Positions 15,551 through 23,718 of a stretch of 53,406 nucleotides of DNA are shown in pieces. Made by a program: the position numbers and the translations under genes. Within the stretch, counting starts at the first letter, position 1. Each line of letters opens with the position of its first letter. The DNA lies in assembly GCA_016302965.1 (NCBI GenBank), contig JAEDMP010000006.1:1-53406 (forward strand), given 5' to 3'. The notes beneath the pieces are model-generated. The model was not told where the DNA came from. It saw nothing but the letters and a program-made list of their open reading frames with translations, and searched no databases. Source of the stretch: Bacteroidaceae bacterium. GTDB lineage: Bacteria; Bacteroidota; Bacteroidia; Bacteroidales; Bacteroidaceae.

Positions 15551-17287
15551 TTATTCATTATATCCGGGATTCTGTTTCAGCGCCTTGTTGGCATTCAGGA
15601 TAGGCCGCATGATGGGGAAAATCTCGGTATAGTTGCCTGCATCGGGCGTCTTGTCCCACCAGCTGGCCGACGAGAACTGGCCGAAACGGATCAGGTCGAC
15701 ACGACGGCGGCTCTCGGCAAAGAACTCGCGTCCCCACTCATCCAGCATCTCATCCATGTCGAGACTGGCCGTTCCTTCAGGAGCATAGAGCACCTCGTTC
15801 CACTTGTCGGCAGGATAGTTGCGTCGGCGCACGCTGTTGAGCAGCTTTCCGGCTTCGGCCTTCTTGCCGGAGCGGAGTTTGCATTCGGCCAACGAGTAGA
15901 TGACCTCGGGCAGACGGATTTCGGTATAGTCGCTCTCCATCTGATGGGTGTCATCATCCGAATAGAAAGGATACTTGGCGAAGTGCCATCCCGAGTTGTG
16001 GTCGCCGTCGCGCAGGGTGCTTGTGGCAGCGCTCAGCCATTTGGTCGGTTCCAGTCCCTGGAACTTGCCCACAGCATCGCGGATATACAGCTCATAGTCC
16101 ACCTCGGGAGCCTTCACACGCTTGGTGGCACCGTTCTCGTCCTTGTATTCGAGATAGCCGTAGAGGAACAGTCCCTCACGCTTGTTGTCACCAAGGTTGC
16201 GATAGAGTTTCATGCGCACGTCGCCGTCATATTTGCGGAACTTCTGCACGGTCATGCCCAACTTGTACTGGAGCGGTTCGCCGTTGGGGGCAAAACTGGG
16301 CGAGGCAGCATATTTGGTGTTGTGGTCGCCGGCCTTGCTCTTGCTGTCATTGAAGTAATAGCGGGCACGGGCAGGCACGGTCCACCAGTAGGTGTCACCC
16401 TGATACTGCCAGTAGGTGTAGCCGGCGTCAGCGGGGAATCCGAAGATGACCTCGTCGCAGTTGTCGTTGTCCCAGTCGAAGGCGGCATCCCAACGGTCGG
16501 CCACCGCATACTGGCCATAGTCCCCGTCGATAATCTGCTGTGCCACTTTCTCGCAGTCGCTGTACCGCTCTTCGCCGATATATACCTGGGCATTCAGGTA
16601 GAGGCGCACAAGCAGGGCGGCAGCACTGGCTTTGGTCCATTGTCCCTGAATATTGGCATTGGTGCCCAATTCGCTTTTTGCCACCAGCATGGGGATGGTT
16701 TCCTGGAGTTCAGTCTCGATAAAGTCGAAAATCCGCTTGGGCTCCACCTGGGTTTCCGTGTTTTTGCTCACATCATTGTAGCTGACAGCCAGCGGCACGT
16801 GGCGGAAGGCATCGAGCAGACGGAGATAGAACCAGGCACGCAGCACACGGCACTGGGCTTTGAGATTGTCAAACTCGGGCTGTGAGAATCCGAACCTCTC
16901 CGGCTGCAGTGTCTCCAGATCTTCAATCACGTAGTTGGCCTGCATGATGCCCTGGAAACATCCGTTCCATTCGGTCTGTGCGTCGCCACCGTCTTCCACG
17001 TTCCACTCATGATAGTGCAGTCGGCGCCATTTTCCACCGTCGTCCCACCATCCGTCGCGGGTGGGCGTAATCAGCTGGTCGGCACTCAGCTCGTTCAGCA
17101 CGTGCCGGCTCTGGATGCTCCAGAAAGCGTGTTCAAAGGGGCGGAACGTGGCACGGATTACATCGCTCTTTGTATTATAGTAGTTCTGGGTACCTACCTG
17201 GTCGTATAGCGTCTCGTCGAGGTCGGTGCAACTGCTTGCCAGAGTGGCACAAACCACGGCAGAGACCATGTATTTGAATAGTTTCAT
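15551..17287 (-). CDS. SusD/RagB-family nutrient-binding lipoprotein
   Basis: A 578-residue surface lipoprotein (lipobox LASSC, Cys20) that forms the lid of the SusC transporter and captures oligosaccharides. The N-terminus CTDLDETLYDQVG and the TPR-like helical regions (LKAQCRVLRAWFYLRLLDAF, about 155-175) are typical of RagB/SusD. The C-terminal half ends with LDEWGREFFAESRRRVDLIRFGQF, a near-invariant SusD segment. It follows susC by 24 bases, so the two are translated from one mRNA. Substrate cannot be read from the sequence, but the neighbouring GH97 suggests an alpha-glucan. Confidence 0.95.
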   Translation of the reverse strand: MKLFKYMVSAVVCATLASSCTDLDETLYDQVGTQNYYNTKSDVIRATFRPFEHAFWSIQSRHVLNELSADQLITPTRDGWWDDGGKWRRLHYHEWNVEDGGDAQTEWNGCFQGIMQANYVIEDLETLQPERFGFSQPEFDNLKAQCRVLRAWFYLRLLDAFRHVPLAVSYNDVSKNTETQVEPKRIFDFIETELQETIPMLVAKSELGTNANIQGQWTKASAAALLVRLYLNAQVYIGEERYSDCEKVAQQIIDGDYGQYAVADRWDAAFDWDNDNCDEVIFGFPADAGYTYWQYQGDTYWWTVPARARYYFNDSKSKAGDHNTKYAASPSFAPNGEPLQYKLGMTVQKFRKYDGDVRMKLYRNLGDNKREGLFLYGYLEYKDENGATKRVKAPEVDYELYIRDAVGKFQGLEPTKWLSAATSTLRDGDHNSGWHFAKYPFYSDDDTHQMESDYTEIRLPEVIYSLAECKLRSGKKAEAGKLLNSVRRRNYPADKWNEVLYAPEGTASLDMDEMLDEWGREFFAESRRRVDLIRFGQFSSASWWDKTPDAGNYTEIFPIMRPILNANKALKQNPGYNE

Positions 17288-17311
17288 GTCTTCTATATAT
17301 TATAATAGGTG

Positions 17312-20302
17312 TTAGAAATCAAGTTGCAGGCCAATGATAAACTGGCGGGTTGAGGGGAAGTAGGTGCGTGAACCCTGGGCAGAAGGGGTGAGGCCGTTCA
17401 CCTGATAGGTAGAGGGGTCTACACCACTGAACTTGGTGAGCGTCAGCACGTTCTTCACGGTTCCATACACTCTCACACGGTCCAGATAAGCACAATCCTT
17501 GAGGTTGAGGGTATAGCCCAGGGTGACCATGTCGAGTTTCAGATAGTCGCCTTTCTCCAGGAAATAGTCGCACACCACGGGGTTGGCGGTCGACGAAACG
17601 ACGAAGTTGCGGTCGTAGGCCTTCTTCAGCCTGTTGCCGGTGAAGTTGCGCGTTCCGTAGTAGAAGTCGTGGATATTGAAGATGTCATAGCCAAAGGCTC
17701 CACGGAAGAAGAGGGAGAGGTCGATGTTCTTGTAACGGAAGTTATGGGTGGTCGACATGGTGAACTTGGGCATACCGTTGCCCACGATGCAGCGGTCGGC
17801 ATCGCTGGCCTGCGAGGCACGGATGATGTCACCGTCCTTGTCATACACCAACCATTCGCCATCAGCCGTATGTCCGGCATAGCGCCACATATAGAAGTTA
17901 CCGAGCGACTCGCCTTTCTGGATGCGCTGCAGATTGTAGAAGGGATAGGGGTCTTCAGTGCCAGCCACATCATAGTAGTCCTGTCCCACATATTGCGAGT
18001 TGCTGAAATCCACGAACTTGTTGCTCATCGTTGTCCCGACAAAGTTCAGCTCATAAGAGAAGTCCTTGGTATTCACAGCGCGGAAGTTGATGTCAAACTC
18101 AAAACCGGTATTCTTCATCGTACCCACATTCACGAAGGTCTCGTCGAAGAGATAGGGTGGCACCGACACCTTATAGTTGCCTAACAGGTCCTGCTGGCGG
18201 CGGTTGAAGTAGTTGAGCGAACCGTATACCCGGTTGTTGAAGAGCGAGAAGTCGATACCGATATTCCAGTTCTTTCCTTTCTCCCATTTCAGGTCGGGGT
18301 TCACGTTCTTCGAGGGTCCCCACACCTGGAAATACTTGCCATTATAGAAATAGTAGCCAAAACCCGTCATGGTGTTCAGCGAGAGATAGCTGCCGAAATC
18401 CTGGTTGCCCGTCACACCGAAGTCACCGCGGATTTTCAGGTCGTTGATCCACTTGATTCCCTTCATGAATTTCTCCTCTGAGATACGCCATCCGGCAGAA
18501 ACGGCGGGGAAGTTACCCCACTTGTTGTCGGCACCGAATTTCGACGAACCCTCATGGCGCAATGAGGCGGTAAACATATATTTGCCGTCGAAGTCATAAC
18601 TCAGACGACCGAAGAAAGCAATGAGTTTCGAATCGTTCTTGTAACTTCCCATACCTATCTCGCCCTCATCCTTGGCATATTCGCCCGAGCCGATGTTGTC
18701 GGCTCCGAGTCCGTCGTTGGGGAAGTCCTTGTTGCTGGCATTCAGTCCCGAATACTGGGCATACTGGTAGGAATAACCGGTCATGAGTTTGACGTGGTGT
18801 TTGTCGAACGTGCCACTGTAATTGGCCAGCCATTCCATCACATACTGGCGTTCCTTGCTGTAGGAACGGCTGGCCTCACCCTCACGACCGCTGTTGATGG
18901 CCTGGGTGCTGGTAGAGGGACGGAACCAGGTGTTGTCGTTGCTGTACTGATGGTCGGCAAACATAATCTGGGTGGAAAGGTTGTGGTTGCCGTTGCCCGG
19001 CGCAAGCAGGGGCAGCAGGTTCAACTTCACCGTACCATCCCAATCGAGCAGTTTGGTATCCGCATGGTCTTGCTCCAGTTTCTGTCGTTCCACGGGGTTC
19101 GAGCCCACTACCTGTCCCTGGAAGTTGTAATACAGCGAGGGGTTCTCGGGATCCATCAGCGGTGTGGTGGGATTGGCTTCAATCGCATCCTTGAACACGC
19201 TCCAGTCCGACACATCGCGATAGATAATACGCGGAGCCACATTGGCGGTAATGGTCAGAAGACCGCCTTTGGTGGTGTGCATGATGGAGGCCCGTGCTCC
19301 ATATTCCTCACGGGCAGAACGGAGGTCAATACCCTTGGCGTCCCTGTAATCGGCGCTCACACGGTAGTTGTTCTTGTCGTTGCCGCCACTCAGGGTCAGC
19401 GTATGCTGCATCGTGGTACCCGTGCGGCTCACAGCGTCGAGCCAGTCCACATTGCCGCCGAGATCCACGCCATTGTCACCCCAACCGAGGCGGACATCGC
19501 GGTAGTCCTGGGCACTCATCATGTCAAGTTCCTTCTTGATGACATCAAACGAGAGCATTCCTGAATAAGAGGTATGTACCCGGCCGTCCTTGCTGCCCTT
19601 CTTGGTAGTGATGACAATCACACCATTGGAGCCTCTCGTGCCATAGATTGCCGAGGCGGCACCATCCTTGAGGATATCAAACGAGGCGATATCATTGGGA
19701 TTGATATTGGTGAGATTGCCCCCGGGCACACCGTCGATGACAATCAGCGGTCCCAGTCCGGCCGAGCGCGAGGAGACACCACGAATCTGGATGCTGGCCT
19801 GGTTGTTGGGGTCGCCGGCACCTGTGTTGGTGATGCTCACACCGGGCACCTTGCCCTGAATCATCATCGATGGGTCGAGCGAACTCACGGTGAGGAAGTC
19901 TTTCTCGCCGATATGCGATACGGCGGATGTCAGTTCCTTCTTGTCCATGGTTCCGTAACCAATCACCACAACCTCGTTGAGCAGGTCGCTCTTCTCCTTC
20001 ATGGTCACGTTGATGACTTTTCTTTTCCCTACAGGCTCCGTTACGGTCTCAAAGCCTATATAAGAGAAGACGAGGGAGGCATTGGCGGGAGCGCTGATGG
20101 CATATTTGCCATCCACATCGGTCACACAGCCCGTTGCCGCATGGCTCACTTTCACGCTTACTCCAATCAGGGGTTCTCCACCCGGATCTTTCACGACGCC
20201 GGTCACTTGGGTCTGTTGCGCATGCACCGCGAGCGTGAAGCCCATGAGCAGCGTCAACAAAAGCCACCGGCAACTTTCGGTTTGTTCTTTTAAAAATTTC
20301 AT
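17312..20302 (-). CDS. SusC/RagA-family TonB-dependent outer-membrane transporter
   Basis: About 996 residues. A signal peptide (LLLTLLMGFTLAVHAQ) is followed by a carboxypeptidase D regulatory-like domain (TGVVKDPGGEPLIGVSVKV), the SusC-specific plug stretch (LNEVVVIGYGTMDKKELTSAVSHI, TRGSNGVIVITTKKG) and a 22-strand barrel ending in FIIGLQLDF. The start at 20302 gives the standard signal peptide; an upstream in-frame ATG at 20326 is less convincing. First gene of the PUL operon, driven from the gap shared with the SusR-like gene. It imports oligosaccharides with energy from TonB. Confidence 0.95.
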   Translation of the reverse strand: MKFLKEQTESCRWLLLTLLMGFTLAVHAQQTQVTGVVKDPGGEPLIGVSVKVSHAATGCVTDVDGKYAISAPANASLVFSYIGFETVTEPVGKRKVINVTMKEKSDLLNEVVVIGYGTMDKKELTSAVSHIGEKDFLTVSSLDPSMMIQGKVPGVSITNTGAGDPNNQASIQIRGVSSRSAGLGPLIVIDGVPGGNLTNINPNDIASFDILKDGAASAIYGTRGSNGVIVITTKKGSKDGRVHTSYSGMLSFDVIKKELDMMSAQDYRDVRLGWGDNGVDLGGNVDWLDAVSRTGTTMQHTLTLSGGNDKNNYRVSADYRDAKGIDLRSAREEYGARASIMHTTKGGLLTITANVAPRIIYRDVSDWSVFKDAIEANPTTPLMDPENPSLYYNFQGQVVGSNPVERQKLEQDHADTKLLDWDGTVKLNLLPLLAPGNGNHNLSTQIMFADHQYSNDNTWFRPSTSTQAINSGREGEASRSYSKERQYVMEWLANYSGTFDKHHVKLMTGYSYQYAQYSGLNASNKDFPNDGLGADNIGSGEYAKDEGEIGMGSYKNDSKLIAFFGRLSYDFDGKYMFTASLRHEGSSKFGADNKWGNFPAVSAGWRISEEKFMKGIKWINDLKIRGDFGVTGNQDFGSYLSLNTMTGFGYYFYNGKYFQVWGPSKNVNPDLKWEKGKNWNIGIDFSLFNNRVYGSLNYFNRRQQDLLGNYKVSVPPYLFDETFVNVGTMKNTGFEFDINFRAVNTKDFSYELNFVGTTMSNKFVDFSNSQYVGQDYYDVAGTEDPYPFYNLQRIQKGESLGNFYMWRYAGHTADGEWLVYDKDGDIIRASQASDADRCIVGNGMPKFTMSTTHNFRYKNIDLSLFFRGAFGYDIFNIHDFYYGTRNFTGNRLKKAYDRNFVVSSTANPVVCDYFLEKGDYLKLDMVTLGYTLNLKDCAYLDRVRVYGTVKNVLTLTKFSGVDPSTYQVNGLTPSAQGSRTYFPSTRQFIIGLQLDF

Positions 20303-20420
20303 GATAGTAAAGTTAGTAATAGACATTATATATTTGATGAATGTTCGAATGAATTCTATGACAAACGGTTTTTCACTGATAAACATATGGGGCTGTCAGG
20401 TTATTTGTGTTTTGACGCTG

Positions 20421-20428
20421 CAAAGATA
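20421..20428 (-). promoter_or_regulatory. Probable -7 element of the PUL (susC) promoter
   Basis: On the minus strand this reads TATCTTTG followed by C, a perfect match to TAnnTTTG, about 120 bases before the SusC start. I see no good -33 TTTG at the right spacing, as expected for a promoter that needs an activator such as the SusR-like protein. Confidence 0.6.
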
Positions 20429-20650
20429 GAACATTTTTCGGTTCATTCTTCACTTAAGTACATATCAAGTAATTCATTGCCCTAAAAATATTGCGTTTAT
20501 ATATTGGTATTCAGCTTATTAACACATATACTAAAAAATGGCTAAAGTACATTCATGCAGATAGGGGATGTACAGGAAAATGGTATAATCCTGGCTCGAA
20601 GATACCAGCAAATAGCATTCTTGGATGGTAATGGGCACAGTTGCTCCTAT

Positions 20651-20794
20651 CAGTTGCTAACTGAATACGGCATTCAGTTGCCAACTGAATACCCTGTTCA
20701 GTTCACAACTGAATGCCCCAATCAGTTCGGAACTGAATACCCTGTTCAGTTGACAACTGAATACCCCAATCAGTTGAGAACTGATTACGACGTA
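20651..20794. repeat. Six-unit 24-nt array of small palindromes
   Basis: Six exactly 24-nt units start at 20651, 20675, 20699, 20723, 20747 and 20771. Each contains CAGTT-N3-AACTGA, an inverted repeat with a variable 3-base centre (gct, gcc, cac, cgg, gac, gag), then usually ATACCC. The last four bases of units 2-5 alternate TGTT and CAAT. An open frame at 20555-20833 would translate the array as an eight-residue repeat (QLPTEYPV type). The stems are constant while the centre changes the amino acid each time, which fits selection on DNA or RNA rather than protein. Confidence 0.92.
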
Positions 20795-20802
20795 AAGATG
20801 AG

Positions 20803-20923
20803 GCTCTGCCACTTCAGCCACTTCATATACTAACTTTATAATAAATTCGAAATAAAAAAATAAAAAAATAATAGATAGCATATTTTATAATTTAATGAAA
20901 ATAGGTGGCTGAAGTGGCAGAGC
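20803..20923. repeat. 19-bp perfect inverted repeat around an 83-base AT-rich segment
   Basis: GCTCTGCCACTTCAGCCAC at 20803-20821 is the exact reverse complement of 20905-20923. The 83 bases between are almost all A and T. It begins 8 bases after the 24-nt array, in the gap between susC and the SusR-like gene. It could be the arms of an invertible segment, a large RNA hairpin, or a small non-autonomous element. No invertase gene lies in the window. The rest of the 20303-21174 gap holds only the two promoters and no credible gene. Confidence 0.88.
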
Positions 20924-21133
20924 ATGCACTCGTTTCACTTTTTTCGCCTTTTGGGGAGCTCATGAGCCATCTTGAGCCATCATTTCCATCAGCAACTGTA
21001 TCTTTTCTGGAATTGCCAGATTCCTTCCTCATCCTGTTTCTCTTTATCGCAAAAAGTCATCCAAATGGAAAGAAAAATTGGCCCCCACTCTTCTTTTTCC
21101 ACTGTTCCTGCATGGAATATGGGGAAAAACACG

Positions 21134-21142
21134 TAAATTTGC
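21134..21142 (+). promoter_or_regulatory. Probable -7 element of the SusR-like gene
   Basis: TAAATTTGC matches TAnnTTTG and lies 33 bases before the chosen start at 21175. No clear -33 element was found. Confidence 0.5.
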
Positions 21143-21174
21143 AATCGAAAAAACCTATACTAACGAACAACTCT

Positions 21175-22833
21175 ATGAAAACTCTCGTTATCACCATCAT
21201 AAGTGCCCTTGGCATCCTCACTGCCAAGGCCTCCACCACTTCGGCACTCCTGGAACGCTTGGACAGCGTACTGACGGCCAGCACTGCCATCGAAGCGAAC
21301 AAACTGAAACGGATAGAACTGCTCAAGAGCCTCAGCCACACCGACAACGCTCCGCTCTTCAGGCTTGAAAAATTCAAGGAACTCACCGACGAGTATTACG
21401 TCTACAAGTTTGACTCGGCCATGGTCTATGTAGACAAGGGACTGGCACTATCCGAAGAGGTCGGCAATGTCTACTACACGTCTTATTTCACCATCAAGAA
21501 AGCCAAACTATTAGCCATCGGCGGTCTCTATAGCGAAGCCACCTCGCTGATGGATTCGCTCTCCACAGACAGTCTCAATCAGGAGACCCGATTCCAATAC
21601 CACGCTGCCTACAGCATCATCTATGCCTACTGGGCCGACTATTGTAATGACCAGATTTACCGGCCACGATACCGCCATATGGCGGACCATCATCTCCGGG
21701 AAGCAATCCGTATGATTGACCCAAAGATGGACGAGTATCACTATTTCATGGGCGAATACTATGTCTATGTGGGCAATGACAGCGAAAAATCCCGTGACCA
21801 TTACCTCCAAACCATCGAGCATCTTGACGAACATTCGCGCGTCTATGCCATGGCCTCTTATGCCATCGCCAATTACTATTCGGCCCAAGGCGATTCCCGC
21901 CAATACGAGGAGTATCTCATCAAGGCCTGCATCAGCGACATCCTCTGCTGCACCAAGGAGAACCTGGCACTGCAGGACCTCGCACTGTACCTGCTCAAAC
22001 AGGGCAATGAAAACGCCGAACGAGCCCAACGTTATATCCACGCCGCCCTCAGTGATGCCACATTCTACAACAACCGGCTACGCATCCTCGAAATATCCCA
22101 GAAACTGCCCATCATCGTCACCACCTACCAGCAAACGGTAACCCAACAAAACCAAATTCTCCGCATTGCACTGGGCTGCTGTCTCTTCCTCGGTGTGGGC
22201 ATGATGGTGCTGCTCTATTTCGTTTTCCGCCAAAACAAACTGCTATCCAAGCGCCGCCACGAACTCTATCAGAGCAACAGCCAACTGACCGAAGCCAACA
22301 GCCAGCTCAACCAAGCCAACGCCCAGCTCAACCAAGCCAACGCCCTGCTACTCGACACCAACAAGCGGCGCGAGGGTCTGGCCAAACTCTATATCGACCT
22401 CTGTGCCAAATACATCGACAAACTGGAGCAGTTCCAGGTGATGGTACAACGCAAGATCAAGGCCAAGCAGGTGAATGAGCTGCTGAGCTACGCTTCGTCG
22501 TCACGAGTGAGCAAAGAGGATGCCGCTACCTTCATGAACCGTTTCGACAAGGCTTTTCTGGACCTCTACCCCTCGTTTATCCAGGAGTTCAACACCCTCT
22601 TGAAAGACGAGGAGCAGCTTGTCATACAACGACCGGGAAGCCTCACCACCGAACTCCGCATCTTTGCCCTCATCCGGTTAGGTGTAAAAGAAAGTTCGGA
22701 GATTGCCTCCCTCCTTTACTACACACCTCGCACCATCTACAACTACCGGTCGGCATTCAAGAACAAAGCCAAAGACCGCAATGCCTTCGAGGAGCAGGTC
22801 TCCCAAATCTGCACCGTCATCACCAACAGTTGA
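21175..22833 (+). CDS. SusR-like membrane-bound PUL regulator (TPR, TM, HTH)
   Basis: A 552-residue protein that probably activates the adjacent PUL on sensing its sugar. A signal peptide (VITIISALGILTAKA) leads into a helical TPR-like sensor region (about 25-320). A transmembrane helix follows (ILRIALGCCLFLGVGMMVLLY, about 327-347), then a coiled coil of seven-residue repeats (about 360-400). The C-terminal domain ends in a helix-turn-helix (ELRIFALIRLGVKESSEIASLL, YYTPRTIYNYRS). This is the layout of SusR of the Bacteroides starch locus and of DUF6377 proteins. The ATG at 21175 is preferred over longer in-frame starts because it gives the signal peptide and follows the -7 element. Confidence 0.88.
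   Translation: MKTLVITIISALGILTAKASTTSALLERLDSVLTASTAIEANKLKRIELLKSLSHTDNAPLFRLEKFKELTDEYYVYKFDSAMVYVDKGLALSEEVGNVYYTSYFTIKKAKLLAIGGLYSEATSLMDSLSTDSLNQETRFQYHAAYSIIYAYWADYCNDQIYRPRYRHMADHHLREAIRMIDPKMDEYHYFMGEYYVYVGNDSEKSRDHYLQTIEHLDEHSRVYAMASYAIANYYSAQGDSRQYEEYLIKACISDILCCTKENLALQDLALYLLKQGNENAERAQRYIHAALSDATFYNNRLRILEISQKLPIIVTTYQQTVTQQNQILRIALGCCLFLGVGMMVLLYFVFRQNKLLSKRRHELYQSNSQLTEANSQLNQANAQLNQANALLLDTNKRREGLAKLYIDLCAKYIDKLEQFQVMVQRKIKAKQVNELLSYASSSRVSKEDAATFMNRFDKAFLDLYPSFIQEFNTLLKDEEQLVIQRPGSLTTELRIFALIRLGVKESSEIASLLYYTPRTIYNYRSAFKNKAKDRNAFEEQVSQICTVITNS
22294..22356 (+). repeat. 21-nt repeats encoding coiled-coil heptads in the regulator
   Basis: Units at 22294-22314 and 22315-22335 differ at two positions; 22336-22356 is a more diverged third copy. 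They encode (A)NSQLNQ/ANAQLNQ/ANALLLD between the membrane helix and the DNA-binding domain. Gain or loss of a unit would keep frame and change the coiled-coil length by one heptad. Confidence 0.85.
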
Positions 22834-22997
22834 GGGAAGAAAAGGGCAGGACATCCCATCGTCATCATCAGAAAGGAAGACCGGCAAGACGATATCATGG
22901 CCATGGGCAGGATGAAGGACAAACTGCAACAGAAAGAACGCAACCTCCCCCCTCTTTTTGTATTCTGACCCCTCTCGCAAAGAAAACCCACCAATCA

Positions 22998-23030
22998 TTT
23001 GGCACTTTCGGCTTTTCTTCGTAAATTTGC
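22998..23030 (+). promoter_or_regulatory. Promoter of the FAH-porU-porV group
   Basis: TTTG at 22998-23001 and TAAATTTGC at 23022-23030, spacer 20, match the Bacteroidetes consensus. The FAH-family start at 23046 is only about 8 bases past the predicted transcription start, so the leader is very short. The preceding 22834-22997 stretch shows nothing recognisable. Confidence 0.7.
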
Positions 23031-23045
23031 GCAAAAATTTCTGCT

Positions 23046-23663
23046 ATGAAGATATTTGCCGTAGGCATGAACTATGCCTTACACAATAAAGAGCTGGACG
23101 GAACGTTATATATACCGGAGGAACCTGTCATCTTTACCAAAGCCGACTCGGCACTGCTCAAAGACCACAAGCCGTTTTTCGTGCCCGACTGGTGCGATCA
23201 GGTGGATTATGAGACGGAAATCGTGGTGCGCATCTGCCGATTAGGGAAAGCCATCCCCGAGCGCTTCGCCCACCGATACTACGATGCCGTGACCGTGGGG
23301 ATTGACTTTACCGCACGCGACTGGCAACGCAGGTTCAGGCAAGAGGGAAAGCCCTGGGAACTCAGCAAAGGCTTTGACGGCTCGGCGGCCATCGGCGAAT
23401 GGATTCCCAAAGAGCGTTTCCGCGATGTACAGGCACTGCCCTTCCACCTTGACATCAACGGCAAGACCGTGCAGGAGGGATGTACAGCCGACATGCTCTT
23501 CTCCATCGATGCGCTGATTGCCTACATCAGCCGCTTCTTCACCCTCAAGACGGGGGACCTGCTCTATACGGGCACTCCAGTGGGCGTAGGTCCCGTGCAT
23601 ATCGATGACCATCTGGAGGGGTATATCGACCAACTCAAGGTGCTGGAGTTCAACTGCAAGTAA
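23046..23663 (+). CDS. Fumarylacetoacetate hydrolase family protein
   Basis: A 205-residue protein of the FAH superfamily, whose members hydrolyse, decarboxylate or isomerise 2-keto or acylpyruvate compounds with a divalent metal. Visible signatures are FTKADSALL near residue 31, the metal-binding VDYETEIVVRI near 55-65, DFTARDWQRR near 88 and the C-terminal GDLLYTGTPVGVGPV. Its size fits the short acylpyruvase/YcgM-like group. No pathway partner lies next to it, so the substrate is unknown. It precedes porU by 55 bases. Confidence 0.88.
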   Translation: MKIFAVGMNYALHNKELDGTLYIPEEPVIFTKADSALLKDHKPFFVPDWCDQVDYETEIVVRICRLGKAIPERFAHRYYDAVTVGIDFTARDWQRRFRQEGKPWELSKGFDGSAAIGEWIPKERFRDVQALPFHLDINGKTVQEGCTADMLFSIDALIAYISRFFTLKTGDLLYTGTPVGVGPVHIDDHLEGYIDQLKVLEFNCK

Positions 23664-23671
23664 CCTTACTA

Positions 23672-23716
23672 TTTCGCAATCACCCATTTCGCAAACATTC
23701 TTTTCGCAAACATCCA
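23672..23716 (+). repeat. Three 15-nt direct repeats ahead of porU
   Basis: Three abutting 15-nt units (23672, 23687, 23702) each begin TTTCGCAA; the second and third continue ACATTCT and ACATCCA. The last unit ends 2 bases before the porU ATG at 23719, so the repeat occupies the whole translation-initiation region. Confidence 0.85.
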
Positions 23717-23718
23717 TC

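Noticed and set aside
20651..20794. CRISPR array
   Set aside because: Units abut with a constant 24-nt period and only three variable central bases; there are no 30-nt unique spacers and no cas genes nearby.
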